DNA of 64,000 nt from Struthio camelus (lineage: Eukaryota > Chordata > Aves > Struthioniformes > Struthionidae): positions 112,716,238 to 112,780,237 of the forward strand of contig NC_090944.1 of assembly GCF_040807025.1 (NCBI RefSeq). Reading direction: 5' to 3'. Of the stretch, positions 39,861-52,720 are shown piece by piece. The notes beneath the pieces were generated by a model, which was given only the letters and a program-made list of their open reading frames with translations, was not told where the DNA came from and ran no database searches. The first letter of the stretch is position 1. Every line of letters begins with the position of its first letter. Position numbers and translations under genes: made by a program.

Positions 39861-42800
39861 TGGAGAGAAAAGGCTTGTTTTTCTTAATATCAACATATGA
39901 GAGAAAAAGGTGCATGTTTTTGTCAAAAGACCTCTCTCAAAGTGTTTTTACGCCCTGGATGCCATTAATCCTGGAACCCTTATAAAAGTTCACTTAGGTA
40001 CCTTTTTTATGCTTTTGTCAGTATGAGAATTTTCTGACCTCACTCTGTTGAAATCAATTAAGTTACACACGTGTGAATGCAGCATGGGAGTCCCATCAGC
40101 CCCAAAAGCTCTTCTGGTGTGAGGCTTAGTGAGGACACACTGACAAAATTTCAGTGGAGAGAATGGCTTCCTTTGCCCTCTACGGAGCTTATTTCTGTCC
40201 TGCTTCTTGAAGGTTTATGGAGGGCAATTAATTTGTCTGCGTTGTCAATTCAGGACTGAGCTGTACAGAGGAGTGCTTTTTGGAAAACCCACTTAAAATC
40301 ATATTATCTAATTAAGTGACTTGCTCTGCCTTTGTTCTGTTAATACTCCCTTTCTGATTGTACCAACATAAACAATTCAAACAATTTTAGGACTGGACAA
40401 GAAATTAAATTAATGCCTCACTTCACTAAAAGACTCTCTGGACCAAAAGCATTTTAGCCGACTATGGACTAATCTGCATATATAAACAAATATGTGCATT
40501 CAGGCCTGAGTACATTCCTATGTATGTAAAGGCAACTTGAGTCTCAGTCAGTCCAGGCAAAGCTGATGACAGAGGCTCTGACACATATAGACTGTGTATC
40601 CGTTTACAAGTAATAATATGCAGCAGTGATACGAACAGTTCTAAACCGAACTACTCAACGAGCTAAAGTTACTGCATGGGTCTGGATAATTATTAGCATT
40701 CCCTTTACAACTAAACTGGTCTATGTAATTAGGAGGCGATGTGTTGAATTATCAAGGATGCATCGAGGATTTTCACGTAAGTACCTTCTTTACGAGCGAA
40801 AAGTCAGCAGCGTGAGGCTCTAGGCCAAAGTAACAAAGCTGTTTCTCCTGGCTAAAAAACTAGAGATCAAAAGGCCACTTCAGTTTAAAAGCTTTCAGGG
40901 GGTCACAGAAGCTATCTAGGAAGACAGACTGATAGAGAAAGTGTTAGTGAAAGATTAAGCAGCGGAAAAGCTTCCTCCTTTATGTATTACGAACAGCAAG
41001 CCTTAGGGAAAATTCAGGCAGTCTGGTACCTCAAAAACATTGCTTCTGAAATAAAAAAAATTTGAAGTAAATATGTCTTCAAAAATAGATCTTTACACCA
41101 AAATCCATTTATTCTACACCACCGAGATAGAAGAGAACTTCTGATTGCTCTCGTTCTCTCGGAAGGAAGAAAAATGAAAGGCTGGAGTCTGGAGTCATTC
41201 CCACAGAAATGCTTACAGGTAGAGCAGAATACACAATTCGGATTTGATCTGAAAGTGAAAAAATTTTCACAAAGTGAAGTGCAATTTTCAAGTGCATCCA
41301 AAAAATAATCAAAGGCTTGACCAGACTAAAAGATTTCAAAGGCGTTGTGGGTTTCCCACCTCTCATTTCCTCTCAGCTCAAAGATAAATTCTAGACTGAG
41401 GAGAACTGCGAAACAAGTATCAGAAGTGAGTACATGTATAGAATGCAAATCCCCAAGAATACTAGTTATTGCTATGTAACCTCTCAACAGAAAGTCTGTA
41501 CGTTTAGCACACTTGATGCAGTATAAAGGGAGCTCCAAGTGGCTAGACCACAGGCGTTCCTTAGAAAGGTGAATGACAATGCTCAGGTTTTACAGTCCTG
41601 ATCTCCAACCACTGTGGCTAAATCATAGAAGATCTTAACACGGCCCATCATCTTTGGGACTTTACTGTAACAGAGATAAATCATTTTGCATATTGTCTGA
41701 AGCACCTGGGAATGGAAAAAGGCAAAGCCCTTAGGGTACAGAAAGAAATGAATATACAAATTGTAGGAAAGAAAACTGATAGAGTCACGTTTTGGTTCCG
41801 GTGAAAATTATCAAGCTTTGGGAGTTCAGTAGGTCAGATCAAGGGATAGTCTCATTGGAAAAGACTGCAAAGGAATCATATGAGCAGTTGTGATATGAGG
41901 ACTACCAAGAAAGCCACCTTCTTGGAAAGGTATAGCCGTGAGCACATTGCCTGCAAGGACTAAGGTCAGAAGTCACTTAGACACGGTGCCTTAACGACGT
42001 AAAACCCTAAATTATATTCTTGAGAACTTGAAGAATTCTCCATTGAGAGCAATTTTTGATATAGGAAGCTAGTTGGAAGAGAGAGTCGTTGGAAAACCAG
42101 TGGATAGCCCAGTATCTAAAAGGATGAAGAACTACTCTCAAGGAATCCTTATGCAGTTCTGACTTATCATCAGCCTAAAAAAAATGGGTTTATTTTGCTA
42201 GGAAAGTGTATTCTGTAGAAGCCTGCTGCTATTAACCCTAGTATCCCCATGTAGCATGAATACACTCCTATTGTGTGATGAGAATCACCCAGAATTCACA
42301 TGAAGGAGGTTTGGAAGATAGCATTTTTCTGCATTCTGTGGGAAAAAGACTGCCAGAAGAGAAAGGGTCCTTGTGTCACTTGCCAATAGGTCAGACGGAA
42401 CAACAAGCACTTTAAGTGTTCTCACTTTTCAAAGTATAGCTAAGAAAAGAAGACCGAGACAAAGTGCATAGGTCAGTCCTGCTCCCCCCACCCAAACAGG
42501 GAGGCCAGGCTCAGCCTTGTCTTAGAGGGCATGATACCCAGACATTTCTGCTGCAGCCTGAAGTAATTAGATCAGTCTTGGATCTTTTCCACTCCCCCCC
42601 CCCCAGGAAACTGCCCCCCAAAAATCTCCCGCTCTCGGCCACAGCCAGGTGAGGTCATCCACCGACATGTTCACCAGCTCACCCAAACTTAAAACTTCTA
42701 TCCTGTATGTCCTAATGGGTACAGAGTCCTGTGCTCTGTATCTGGCCTCTAACAGCACGCAGTCTTAGCTGCGTTGTAGGAAAAAAAGTGTACGACTATT

Positions 42801-44010
42801 TGGATTGGATTCAGCAGGACTGAAAATAAACTGTAAAAATATTATGAGATTAACCAATCACATAGCACTGGAATCCAGAAACACTGACCCAGACAAAGAG
42901 AAAAAAGTTTCTACTTGGCAAAGAAGAATTCCCTGTATGAAACCTTATTGAGGTGTACCTTATAGACACGGTCACAGTAAAAATGCACATCACGTTTGTT
43001 ATTTAACTACAGTTACGCTTCAGAAGGACCCAAATTTTAATTGTGCAATGCTGAAATAGTGAGGCAGGAGAAAAATCATCAATTGTTACTTGCAATAAAG
43101 TTGAAATCTTTCCTCCACTGACAGCAGTGAAAATGTTTAGGTTAGGTCACTGAGTTCAGTCTTGGCCAAACTGTTTGGGCATCAGAATAGGTTTTTCGTT
43201 TGCTGAGACATTAAATGCCCTGTTTTGAAAGTACCAAAAGACAACACCAAAAAACTGCGGAGGCGTTTTTCAGTACTCTTGGGCTTACCTAAAATAATAT
43301 CCGTTTACTCTGAACGTTAGAAAAATAAATGAATTTTAAAAATGCAGGAAATTCCACATCATACTACAGAAATACCTTGAAAGTGTTATTTAAAAAAAAA
43401 AAGAAATCCAAAACTCCCACCAACAACCTCCACATTAAAAGAAAACAGAGGTCATATGTGAATCTGAAGAATAGTAAGTTAATAAAAGTATCCTCTTCCA
43501 AGCTTCCAGGAGAAGAAAAACAGAAGGGGGTGTTAAATCTTTGAATAAATCTCCAGTAAAGGCAGCCAGAAATGATGCTGCTTTTAGCTACATGAAAGAG
43601 AATAGAAGGACTTCTCTTTTTAAATTAGGCTTTATTGTCTGCTTCGTAAATCGTGAGCGCATGTGGTATGTATTACCATGAATTTTTATTGTTGCTATAG
43701 CCCCGCTTCTTACACTTGGTACTTTCTATTTATCTTAAAGAGGAAAAAGTGCAGAATTCCTTCAGTTCTGTAACTGAAATTTTATGGCTGTGGACATAGT
43801 GGAGGGTCACAGTGACAGCCACAGGCACTGCAGAAAACAAATTACACATGCAATTCCGATGCAATGCAGTCGAAAGAATTTTTTAGACAGGTTGTGTTAT
43901 TTCATCCTTCCATTTCATCCTGGTACAGATACCTTTTTATAGGCAGGGTGGGAATTCTAGTCTAATAAGATTTTTCTGTGTAACTTAAGGACTTGCACTG
44001 CCTCCTCTAA
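39861..44010. other. gene-poor interval
   Basis: No gene recognised. A C-run of 11 lies at 42,594-42,604. The overlapping minus frames at 41,014-41,538 and the 71-codon plus frame at 43,329-43,544 are AT-rich or Lys-rich and have no domains. Confidence 0.5.
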
Positions 44011-44381
44011 AGCCCACCAGAAACATTCCATTATGCACAATTTTTTAAGCCCTTCTACAACTGACCAAACCCTTTACAAACTCGCCAAACAAGCAAAGCC
44101 AATTCACAGATTGACACAAATTCACCTCCCCACTGAGGCTATGAATCACCACATGTATAAAACTAAAAAGAGACACTGATGTGACCGTGGATAAACACAT
44201 TCCTTGCATTTTTTTTTTCAAGTTGGAAATTGACCTAGGTTTGGTTTGAATTAAAGATTCATCATAGTGAAACAAATAACTAAATGGAAAGATATGAGTC
44301 CCTTTGAAGAGCGTGCAAATCAAATTTGGGTGATAATTAGCAGCAGACAATTGAAACCTACTGTTTATTTGCACAGAACCT
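44011..44381 (+). repeat. direct repeat copy A (partner at 52,721)
   Basis: About 371 bp that recurs in the same orientation at 52,721-53,092. From 44,011 to about 44,208 the copies agree at all but about four positions (AAA here against CTGG there, near 44,067). From about 44,209 to 44,381 they agree at only about 80-85%, with many substitutions and small indels. Weak similarity may also extend about 30-40 bp upstream. It is not recognised as a known TE. The 128-codon minus-strand frame at 44,045-44,431 has no domain. Confidence 0.9.
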
Positions 44382-47300
44382 GATGTTACTGAAACGCGGC
44401 TGGAATCTAGGCGCACTGAGAACTGAGGCACTGAGTTTTCAGGAGTTAATTTAACAGTTTAATATCTGAGGTAGAAGCAATCACACTTTTAACAAAATGA
44501 GACAGATGTATACGTGCTTAAATCCTTCACTTTAGCTCCTATCCCCTACTGTACAGTCCCTGTGCTTTCAAGACTTTATACGCTGTAATTTTTTCCCCCA
44601 GAACAGCCCTCTCTTGGGAAAGTGATGCACAGTGATGCCATAATTGGAATGGAGAATAGCTGCTCATAGTCAAGTTATAATGAGGTACTACCTCCTACAA
44701 AGTCTGCCCAACTTAGTCCCTGTTCGTTTAACTTAGTTTGCCAGGGAGCATAAATACATGTGTCGTCAGCTACATGTTTGGCAAACTGAGCAGTTTTTTC
44801 TTGAGACGTGTTTGGCCTCAACATGAGAGGAAGCACAATTTTGTAGCACAAGTGAAGATGAGAAAAATGGGTCTCCAGCACAGAGCAGGCTAGAGCAGCA
44901 ACCCCCCTATGATAGATTTGGCCAGTGCAATGAAATGAAGTTTGGTATATTTTTCACTGCACTGCATGTTTTGCTGAATTTTTAGTCACCCTGGGCCATC
45001 AGCAAATAAAAGAAGGTCTGATAAAGAAATTAAAAAAAAAAAAAAACACGCTAGCACCTTTGTGATGAAGGAGGCTCACAACGGTGCAATCAAGATAATG
45101 AGTTACAGAGGAACGAACGCTGCTGCAAGCTTTAAGACACAGATCTCCCTCTATCAGCAGACTGCTCCCAGCTTCAGCTACTAAAGCCATCATCCCAAAA
45201 CGAGGAGATTTAGCAGCGATGAGCAGCATTCGTTTCACACTCAGATTTATCTGCTGGAGGTCTGAATTGCGCTGACGAAACGTGGTTCCCATAACGTTCC
45301 TCACTTTAAATCAATCTTCTACGGTGACAGAGATGAAGGCACAATCATTAGCGCAGCAGAGAATGCAACACTTCTCCAGCGCCTCCTCTCGCTCCTCGGC
45401 AGGAGAGCGAGAGCAGCATCCCCGACCGCACGCGCCAGACTGCTGCTTCCCTGTGAGCAGTGCCAAGCAAACAGAGCAGCGTTGCTGGCGCTCCCAGCCC
45501 TGGGCAAGGATCAACAAGGAGCCTTCCCCCTCCAAGGGTGGGGGGACTAACAGGCTGGTCCTTGCTTCAGCCTAACTCTAGAAGAAACTAATCAGAACTT
45601 TTTCTATAGCCCCTCGCTATTTCTGGCTCCAGACCCGCTGTTGCTGGAGAGTTGGAGACACTGGCACTCTCCTTCTCACCTAGATGCAAAGCAGAGCAAA
45701 GTTTTAGGGCAACTGCTGTCCCACCTGGCTGAATGCTAGAGGTGCTACTTCATGGAAGAACTGATTTATCCTCCCATGGCGGTATGCAGCTCTGGAGCCC
45801 TGTAAAAATAAGAGCTAATAAAACAGCAAAGCTTACATACTCATTCAGGTCCCCTGGCATAAGTTTTGCCTCTTCTATGACAGATAACTCACATAAACTG
45901 GCTCTTAGCACAGCTCCAGAGGTAAGATATCACTAGGCAAGGCTATGTTCTTCAGGATAAAAGCGCTCTCCTTAAGGTAGTTTTGGAGGGTATTCCCACA
46001 TATTTTCCCATCCACCCCAGGAAAGCATATTACTATTTAATTTCCATATTACTGAAGCAGAATTATTTCTGTTAATGATAAGATTTATCAGTTATGACTA
46101 AGATCACCTAAAGTTCAAGCCTCCATAGAGGAACTAGGGCTTGGGCATCTGTCTGATTTACCACACTCTTAACAGGTGACCACTTATCACCTGAGCCTTC
46201 AGTAACAAAGTGTGTATTCTCTTCGCAGTCACAGATGCTAGGAAAGCTCGACTCCTGCCAGCCTCTTTCAGTAAGGTTTATGTTAACTTTATCTGCTTTG
46301 TCAGAAGCTAACAAACACAAGGGGCAGTGACCAAACGTCACATGAAGTACAAATCACATATCCAAGCTGTTAGAAATTTCAAAGCCTTGGCCAACATCTA
46401 GATGTCTAACTATTGTAGCTATAATCAATCAGAAGCAAGAAGAAAGTATATCCCTAAGCGGTGGAGCTATGCTCAGAGAAGTCCTCACGTACATTTGAAA
46501 AAATAAGTACTGTTGCTTATTTCATTTGCGAAACAGGTACCAATTATACTAGTAAAGAAAAAAAAGAAAGCATCAACTAAACTAACCAAACCACTCCCTG
46601 CCCCTCCTTCCAGAAAAATAAAAGCATCAGGACCTTGTGCCCCGTTTTATATTTAAGAATAGGTTAGGGTAGAGTTCACGAACATTTCCTCTGACAGCAA
46701 TGCTGCTTACCATGTCCGCACCTTCCTCACCTCCCACTTCTTCCTGCCCCACACTGCAGTTCACAGATCCTTCACTTATGCCAACATCATGTTTGTGGAA
46801 ACAGAGAAACAACCAGCTCACAAAAAAAAATCTGGGTTGAAAAGAAGCAAAAAAAGCTTTTGTGTAAATTCATAACAGCAATCTCAGACAAACTTCTATC
46901 AAGAATGTTATAGGTATAGTAGATCCTGAATCAAAGATGAAATTACTTCAAGATCCCATCCAGTCTTCTTTCCTAAGAATTTACTGTGTTAGTCTTCAGT
47001 TCTACTTATGTGTTTGCATACTGAATGCCACCCTAATAACATCCCATTCCAATGGCTCGTTAGTCTTATTGGCCTTCTTTCACAATCGAGTTAGCACCGT
47101 GCAACTGGAAAACACCCTTAATACCACTGTAAATACATTTTAACACCTTGAAAATTAAATCACATTATCTGCCGCAAGATGACCAGCTAACAACAGAAGC
47201 AGTGCTCTGTCATGTCTACATGGGTATTAACAGAGATTTAAAAAAAAAAAAAAAAAAAAGAAAAACTCCACTCAGAAATTGAATTGAAAACTAACCAATA

Positions 47301-47689
47301 TTTTCTATTTTGCGCCAACTATCTCATTAATAACACAGATAACTGGCAAAAAAAAAAAAAAATCAGTTGAGTAATATGGTTTAAGATAAGGAAAGGGAAT
47401 TTCAAAAGACAAAGTTTTTTGATTTTCAGGAGCTGAAAGAAAAACCCAAACACACATGCATTTCAGAGTCCTGAGCTCAGAATTAGTTGCACAAGGCTCC
47501 TTCAGCTCCTTCAGCACCGGTAGTCAACCAGGAACGAGGTACTCGGCTGACAAAAATCAGATCCCTCAGCCAGCACCTAGGACAAGTTATTTTCAGTACA
47601 AACCCCCACTGTTATTTTTGCCACTTGTTTTTTATACCCGAAGAGCACCAGTTCTGTAGTGAAGACGACCTCCAGGAGTGACCCAGCAG
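44382..47689. other. gene-poor interval
   Basis: No gene recognised. The segment 45,360-45,520 is somewhat richer in G+C and CpG but short. A-runs lie at about 45,029-45,046, 47,240-47,259 and 47,348-47,361. Short frames in this interval have no domains. Confidence 0.5.
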
Positions 47690-47830
47690 CACAGGGAGGC
47701 CCAGGGCGCGGGGTGTAGCCCCCAGGCCTGCCGGCACCGTGCTGCGGTGGCCCGCGCGCTGGGGCCCGGCGGGCAGCACCAGCCGCCGCGGCCCCAGCGC
47801 CAGCCGCTGCCTCCACCTCGTGGAGAACCG
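47690..47830. promoter_or_regulatory. short GC-rich, CpG-rich block
   Basis: About 140 bp of high G+C with many CpGs (GGCCCGCGCGCTGGGGCC, CAGCCGCCGCGGCCCC) in AT-rich surroundings. It could be a small CpG island, a lncRNA promoter or exon, or a GC-rich retrocopy fragment. Three minus-strand frames of 79-100 codons cross it with Ala/Gly/Pro/Arg-rich translations, as GC-rich DNA often gives. None is recognisable. Confidence 0.4.
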
Positions 47831-49370
47831 TGAAACTGGAGAGTGAACTGCAGTCGCCAGGGCTTGATCACATCTGGAGATGCTGAGCACAGAGAAACAA
47901 CCCTTCCCCAGCCCCGCCTGGGCATCTCCAGCATTTCTGGAGGTTGTTCGCTGTTCTACTCGACGCTAATTTAAGTGGTTAAAACCCTTTGGGTTTGGTG
48001 TACAGTTATTAGAACAGAACATCATTAAATTGGCAAGAAACTTGCAGAAGAAACTTAAGAGACCACTACTGAAAAGGAACAGTCAGTTCTTACAGTACCT
48101 TGAAAGTTGTAACTGCTATAAATTCTGTTTTCTCATATGAAAAAGTACAGACATTTTCGTCATCCAGGGTTTTGTTTTCTTGTTTTTGTTTTCCAGTCGC
48201 ACTGACCAGTTTCAATAGCTTGTAGCAGTAAACTCCACTGCTGTTCCAAAAGAGAGCAACTACTAACCTGTTATTTTTCTAGAAGAATTACAATTCTTAA
48301 TAAAAGGTTTTTGACCTCACTTGATGCTTATCTTTGTTTCATTAGCTGTCCTTTTTCTTCTGTATGACAAGTTTAAACGGCATTCTCGGCGTCAGTCACT
48401 ATTTCATCAAGCTCCCTTTAATACGATTCCTTTCTAAACTCATGAAAACATTTTTTAGTTTTCCATCTCTCAACGCCTTCTCTTTTTGCTACGTCTTCCT
48501 GACAAAACGTAAACAAACACTTCATTCAAATTAATTGTAATAGCATTATATTACCACCAGCTTTTTCTGGCTTATTCCCTTTTCCATAGCCTCAGATTTT
48601 GTTTCCTCTTTGACCGCTCCCTCATCTGAAATGGATGTTTTCATTGAAGTGTCCATATTGACACCTACCCCAACGCCGAGTGTGGTACCACACAGCTGAA
48701 CTAACCAAAAGTATTAACCGGGTGTTAACTGCATAGCAAGCAGCGGTGAAATTAGGTTTTAAAATCAACACTCCATTAAGACAGCTGGGAGAAAGTCACA
48801 CTTTTCAGTGCTATTGTGTCTGTCTGGTTAGAGACAGACACATGCCATGACACATGCCATTTCTTCAAGCAGTCAAAACACAGGGGGGGAAAAAAAAACA
48901 GGTCTGCAGAGTAAATTTTAATTTTTACTTAGATTCTAGCATTTACATGCCCCTATTCCTTCTGCTTTCTACTGAAAAAAAAAACTAAAAAGTAAAAAAA
49001 ACACTACAGAAAACACTCTGCAGTCCTGAGGTACAGGTGATTTAAGCCTAAACTCACTCACCTGGCTGAACATAAAGGTAACCAGACCTCTGCATCAGGC
49101 CAAGAGCTGTCAGGTGTTCCAAGACCTGAGAACGGCTTTAACAACTGCACCAGACCGGCACCTCCCTTCCCCAGGCTTTCAGTTTGTGAGGACCCTGACA
49201 CTGGAGGGACTGAAAAAAAGGGCTATACATTCCTTCCTACACAACAGTAGTGTGCAATCTTGAATAAATTTGGCAAGAATCTGTACCAAAACTACATGCA
49301 ACTGTAAGGAGCTATTCACAACTACCAGAGGTAGCTAATGCATTCACTACCACCTTTATAGGCAGCAGTT
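47831..49370. other. gene-poor interval
   Basis: No gene recognised. A 12-bp tandem duplication (GACACATGCCAT twice) lies at about 48,837-48,860, and A-rich runs lie at about 48,890-49,005. Confidence 0.5.
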
Positions 49371-50650
49371 CACAGAACGGTTGAGGTTAGAAGGGACCTC
49401 TGGAGATCACCATCTAGTCCATCCCCACCGCTCAAGCAGGGTCACTGAGAGCACGTTACCCAGGACTGTGTTCAAACAGCTTTTGAACATCTCCAGGGAA
49501 GGAGACTCCACTACCTCTCTGGACAACCTGTGCCAGCGCTCTGTCACCCTCACAGCAAAGAAGTTTTTCCTCAGGTTCAGATGGAATTTCTTGTGTTTCA
49601 GTTTCTGCCCGTTGCCTCTTGTCATATTGCTCGTCACTACTGAAAAGAGTCTGGCCCCATCCTCTTGACGCCCTCCCTTCAGATACTTGCACACATTGAT
49701 GAGATTGCCCCCTCAGTCTTCTCCTCTCCAGGCTGAACAGGCCCAGCTCTCTCAGCCTTTCCTCATACAAGAGATGCTCCAGGCCCTTAATCATCTTAGT
49801 AGGCCTCCGCTGGACTCTATCCAGTAGCTCCATATCTCTTTTGTCCTGGGGAGCCCAGAACTGGACACAGGACTCCAGGTGAGGCCTCCCCAGGGCTGGG
49901 TAGAGGGGCAGGATCACCTCCCTCGACCTGCTGCCAACACTCTGCCTAATGCAGCCCAGGATGTCATTGACCTTCTTGGCCACAAGGGCACATTGCTGGC
50001 TCATGGTCAACTTGTTGTCCACCAGCACTCCCAGGTCCTTCCCTGCAGAGCTGCTCTGCAGCCTATACTGCTGCATGGGGTTATTCCTCCCCAGGGGCGG
50101 GACTCCACACTTCCCTTTACTGAACTTCATGAGGTTCCCCTCTGCCCCTTTCTCCAGCCTGTTGAGGTTCCTCTGAATGGCAGCACAGCCCTCTGGTGTA
50201 TCAGCCACTTCTCCTAGTTTTGTATTATCAGCAAGCTTGCTGAGAGTGCACTCTTGTCCCTTCGTCCAGGTCATTGATGAATAAGTTGAACAAGACTGGA
50301 CCCAGGACTGACCCCGGGGGACACCGCTTGCTGCAGGCCTCCAACTACACTCTGTGCCGCTGACCACAACCCTCTGAGCTCTGCCATCTAGCCAGTTCTC
50401 AATCCACCTCGCTGTCCACTCATCCAGCCCCCAATTCCTGAGCTTGCCTAGGAGGATGTGATGGGAGACAGTGTCAAAAGCCTTGCTGAAGTCCAGGTAG
50501 ACCAGCCACTGCTCTCCCCTCATCTACCCAGCCAGTCATTCCGTCATAGAAGGCTATCAGATTGGTCAAGCATGATTTCCCCTGGGTGAGTCCATGCTGA
50601 CTACTCCCGAGTCAGTTCACTGACTGGACTCATAATTTTCCCTGCAGTGG
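49371..50650 (-). mobile_element. CR1 LINE, 5'-truncated
   Basis: A chicken-repeat-1 type LINE in reverse orientation. On the plus strand its 3' end reads CACAGAACGGTTGAGG then AGAAGGGACCTCTGGAGATC, the expected complement of the CR1 3'UTR, at 49,371. The body encodes the C-terminal two-thirds of the reverse transcriptase. The 5' boundary is near 50,650, where similarity stops, so the endonuclease and N-terminal RT are missing, as is usual for CR1 copies. No clear target-site duplication was seen, which is normal for CR1. Confidence 0.95.
49456..50575 (-). pseudogene. CR1 ORF2 reverse transcriptase remnant
   Basis: The longest open part (50,523-49,456, 355 codons) carries YLDFSKAFDTVSHHILLGKL, the NWLDGRAQRVVVSG block, the catalytic loop region ADNTKLGEVADTPEGC, DLGVLVDNKLTMSQQCALVA, and the EVILPLYPALGRPHLE thumb/connection block. 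The catalytic loop reads ADNTKL where active elements have ADDTKL, so one catalytic Asp is lost. The preceding RT segment (SQHGLTQGKSCLTNLIAFYD) is in another frame at about 50,600-50,540, with about 2 nt lost near 50,505. Two compensating shifts lie near 50,317 and 50,261, around the GVP(Q/R)G and INDLDEG blocks. A further 1-nt insertion near 49,715 moves the C-terminus ([21 protein letters not shown]) to the frame at 49,694-49,407. The copy is clearly inactive. Confidence 0.93.
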
Positions 50651-52720
50651 CTCCAAGTGTCTAGTCAGCTGGACAGCAGACTGCACTTTAGGTGAATCAA
50701 TTGCAGTGCAAAGGGATTAAATAAATAATAAATTGTATCACAAACACATAATTTCAAGGGGCACAAAAAGCAGAGGCTCAAGGTCTGAACGAGGACCTTC
50801 TAAGTTCGCTGTGTGTGCTCAGAGAGCAGTTGCCAGTACTGGTTTCACCATAAGCTGAAGGACAAGACCAAGTCTGTTCTCAGGGGGCAAGCTGGAAGCT
50901 TCTTCAGTGACGGGTGACAGAATAGCTAACAGACAAGAGACTGTGGATGAGGATGCCATATATTTTTAATGATAAAAACAGGCAGGGCCTGTTAAAACGA
51001 AGAGTATTCGTGTTCCACAGTGAACACTTTGTGAATGACTGCCTGGAGTTAGGAGCTATAGCATACAGTAGACGCTCCAACAGAGGATCCAATAGCTCTG
51101 GCATTTCGTGATGGTAAACATTCAATAGCCAGTTCTGTTAAAATTGGCATCTACCTTACTTTCAGCTGCTGCTTTGGCTTCACAAAAACATCCTGCTCAA
51201 AAGAGATTCCACTGGACCAATTATCAGAAATGTATGAAGTATTGGTGCAGTATGGAAGAAACTGTTGACAGACTCACAGCATCACTGTGCTTGCACAAGG
51301 CACTGATCCACCGTTCTCAAGCAACAGCAGCAAGGTCAGGGGAGGGAGAAAATGAACACACCTTCATCTCCACGATTAGTGCAAGACATCTTCCTTCCCA
51401 ACCAGGAGGCAACAGCAGCAGTCATAGGAGTCTGAATGAACACCTCCTCATGATCTGAAGTTGTAGAAGAGCTGCTCAGAAACTTAGAGAAGCTATTTTT
51501 CCAAGGGGCAAGCTACCATACAGCTACTGCAGGTTCAGAAGCATGGCACTGCTACCCTACTGAAGGTACTGAGAGTCCAGGGATCAGTGAAACCAACTCC
51601 CTCTTCCTAGCAGAGTCAATTGTTAAGGTGGAAGTTTGGCTTTTAGAAGAGGCTGAGGGAATGGAAATTGAAGCCAAGCATTTTGCTAGGAGAAAGATTC
51701 CTATCTAAGAAATGGAGATATTGGTCAGTTGCGGCTTCCGCCTCATTAGGTTTGGTGGAACTTTTAGATAGCGCTGAGACAAACTTTCGACTTTAGACGA
51801 GCCTGATTGCAATGTAAGGTACCTCTACCATCCTGTGCACTAAGACAGGCATCCTTGGAAAAACAGCAGGCAGCCATGTAATGAAAAAGCTGTCTTACAG
51901 CCAAGGATACTTGCAGGTCCTAAGCGCTGAAATGTGGTGAGTCCATACAGCCACATGAATGCACTGTAGGACAACGTTGACACGTGGCACAAGGCAGTGC
52001 TAACATATTCTCAGCACTTAATCTACAAGTGCATCAAAATAAAAACAGGCCCTCTCTAAACAGGATGAATGGTCATACAGGCAGCTGTAATTGTTTTTTT
52101 CTAAAATACTAAGCAGTTGACTCCTTTCACTAAATCTTTTAATGTTTCTGAGGTACGTTTTCTCTTTCTAGACCATAAAGAACGGAGAGCAGCGAGAGCA
52201 ACGTGTTTTTCAACATACCTATCACCTTCGTGACCCCAGGAAGTTCGATTCGCCACTGCAGACGGTGAAAACGAAATTAAAATTTAGTACTGAACACCTT
52301 AAATTTATCTTCACAAAAGTTATTTTGCTAAATATTACTGACACAGTGCTGCTAGTGCTCACCATCTAGCAAGTCAATCACTGCATGAGGTGTCCTCACT
52401 TTGACTTATTTTCTCATTATACGCCTGTGCTTTGTAGTTGGTTCTTTTGGGGAGAGGAAAGGGGGGCAACCAGTTCTTACATGTTTCAGGGACTTTTTAG
52501 TCAGTATCTCTACAGCACAGAGTAGCAAATAGCCTGCCTGCAAAAGTAAAGATTAAAAAAATATATATATTGAAGTAGAAAGAAACACGTGCACGCAAGG
52601 AAGTAATTGATTTGATTTTGTCCAAGGGATAATAATGGCTGGAAAAGGGGATAAAATTGTACCCACAGTGAGATTCTGCTACGTCTATATAACTTTTAAG
52701 ACTTATCCTAGTTATTCTAG
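50651..52720. other. gene-poor interval
   Basis: No gene recognised. The 104-codon plus frame at 51,144-51,458 has no domain. An (AT)n scrap lies near 52,560-52,570. Confidence 0.5.

Noticed and set aside
44045..44431. 128-codon minus-strand frame
   Set aside because: It lies almost wholly in direct repeat copy A. In copy B the matching stretch is not an equivalent long frame, so the frame itself is not conserved.
47240..47361. A-runs that could be poly(A) tails of retrocopies
   Set aside because: No recognisable gene or SINE sequence precedes either run and no flanking duplication was seen. They are treated as simple homopolymers.
47577..47934. Ala/Gly- and Arg-rich minus-strand frames suggestive of a protein N-terminus
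   Set aside because: Three overlapping frames are open at once over the GC-rich block. The alanine-rich one has no ATG at the plausible start (GTG instead) and none is recognisable.
49879..50217. 112-codon plus-strand frame
   Set aside because: It is antisense to the CR1 reverse transcriptase and is a shadow of that coding sequence.
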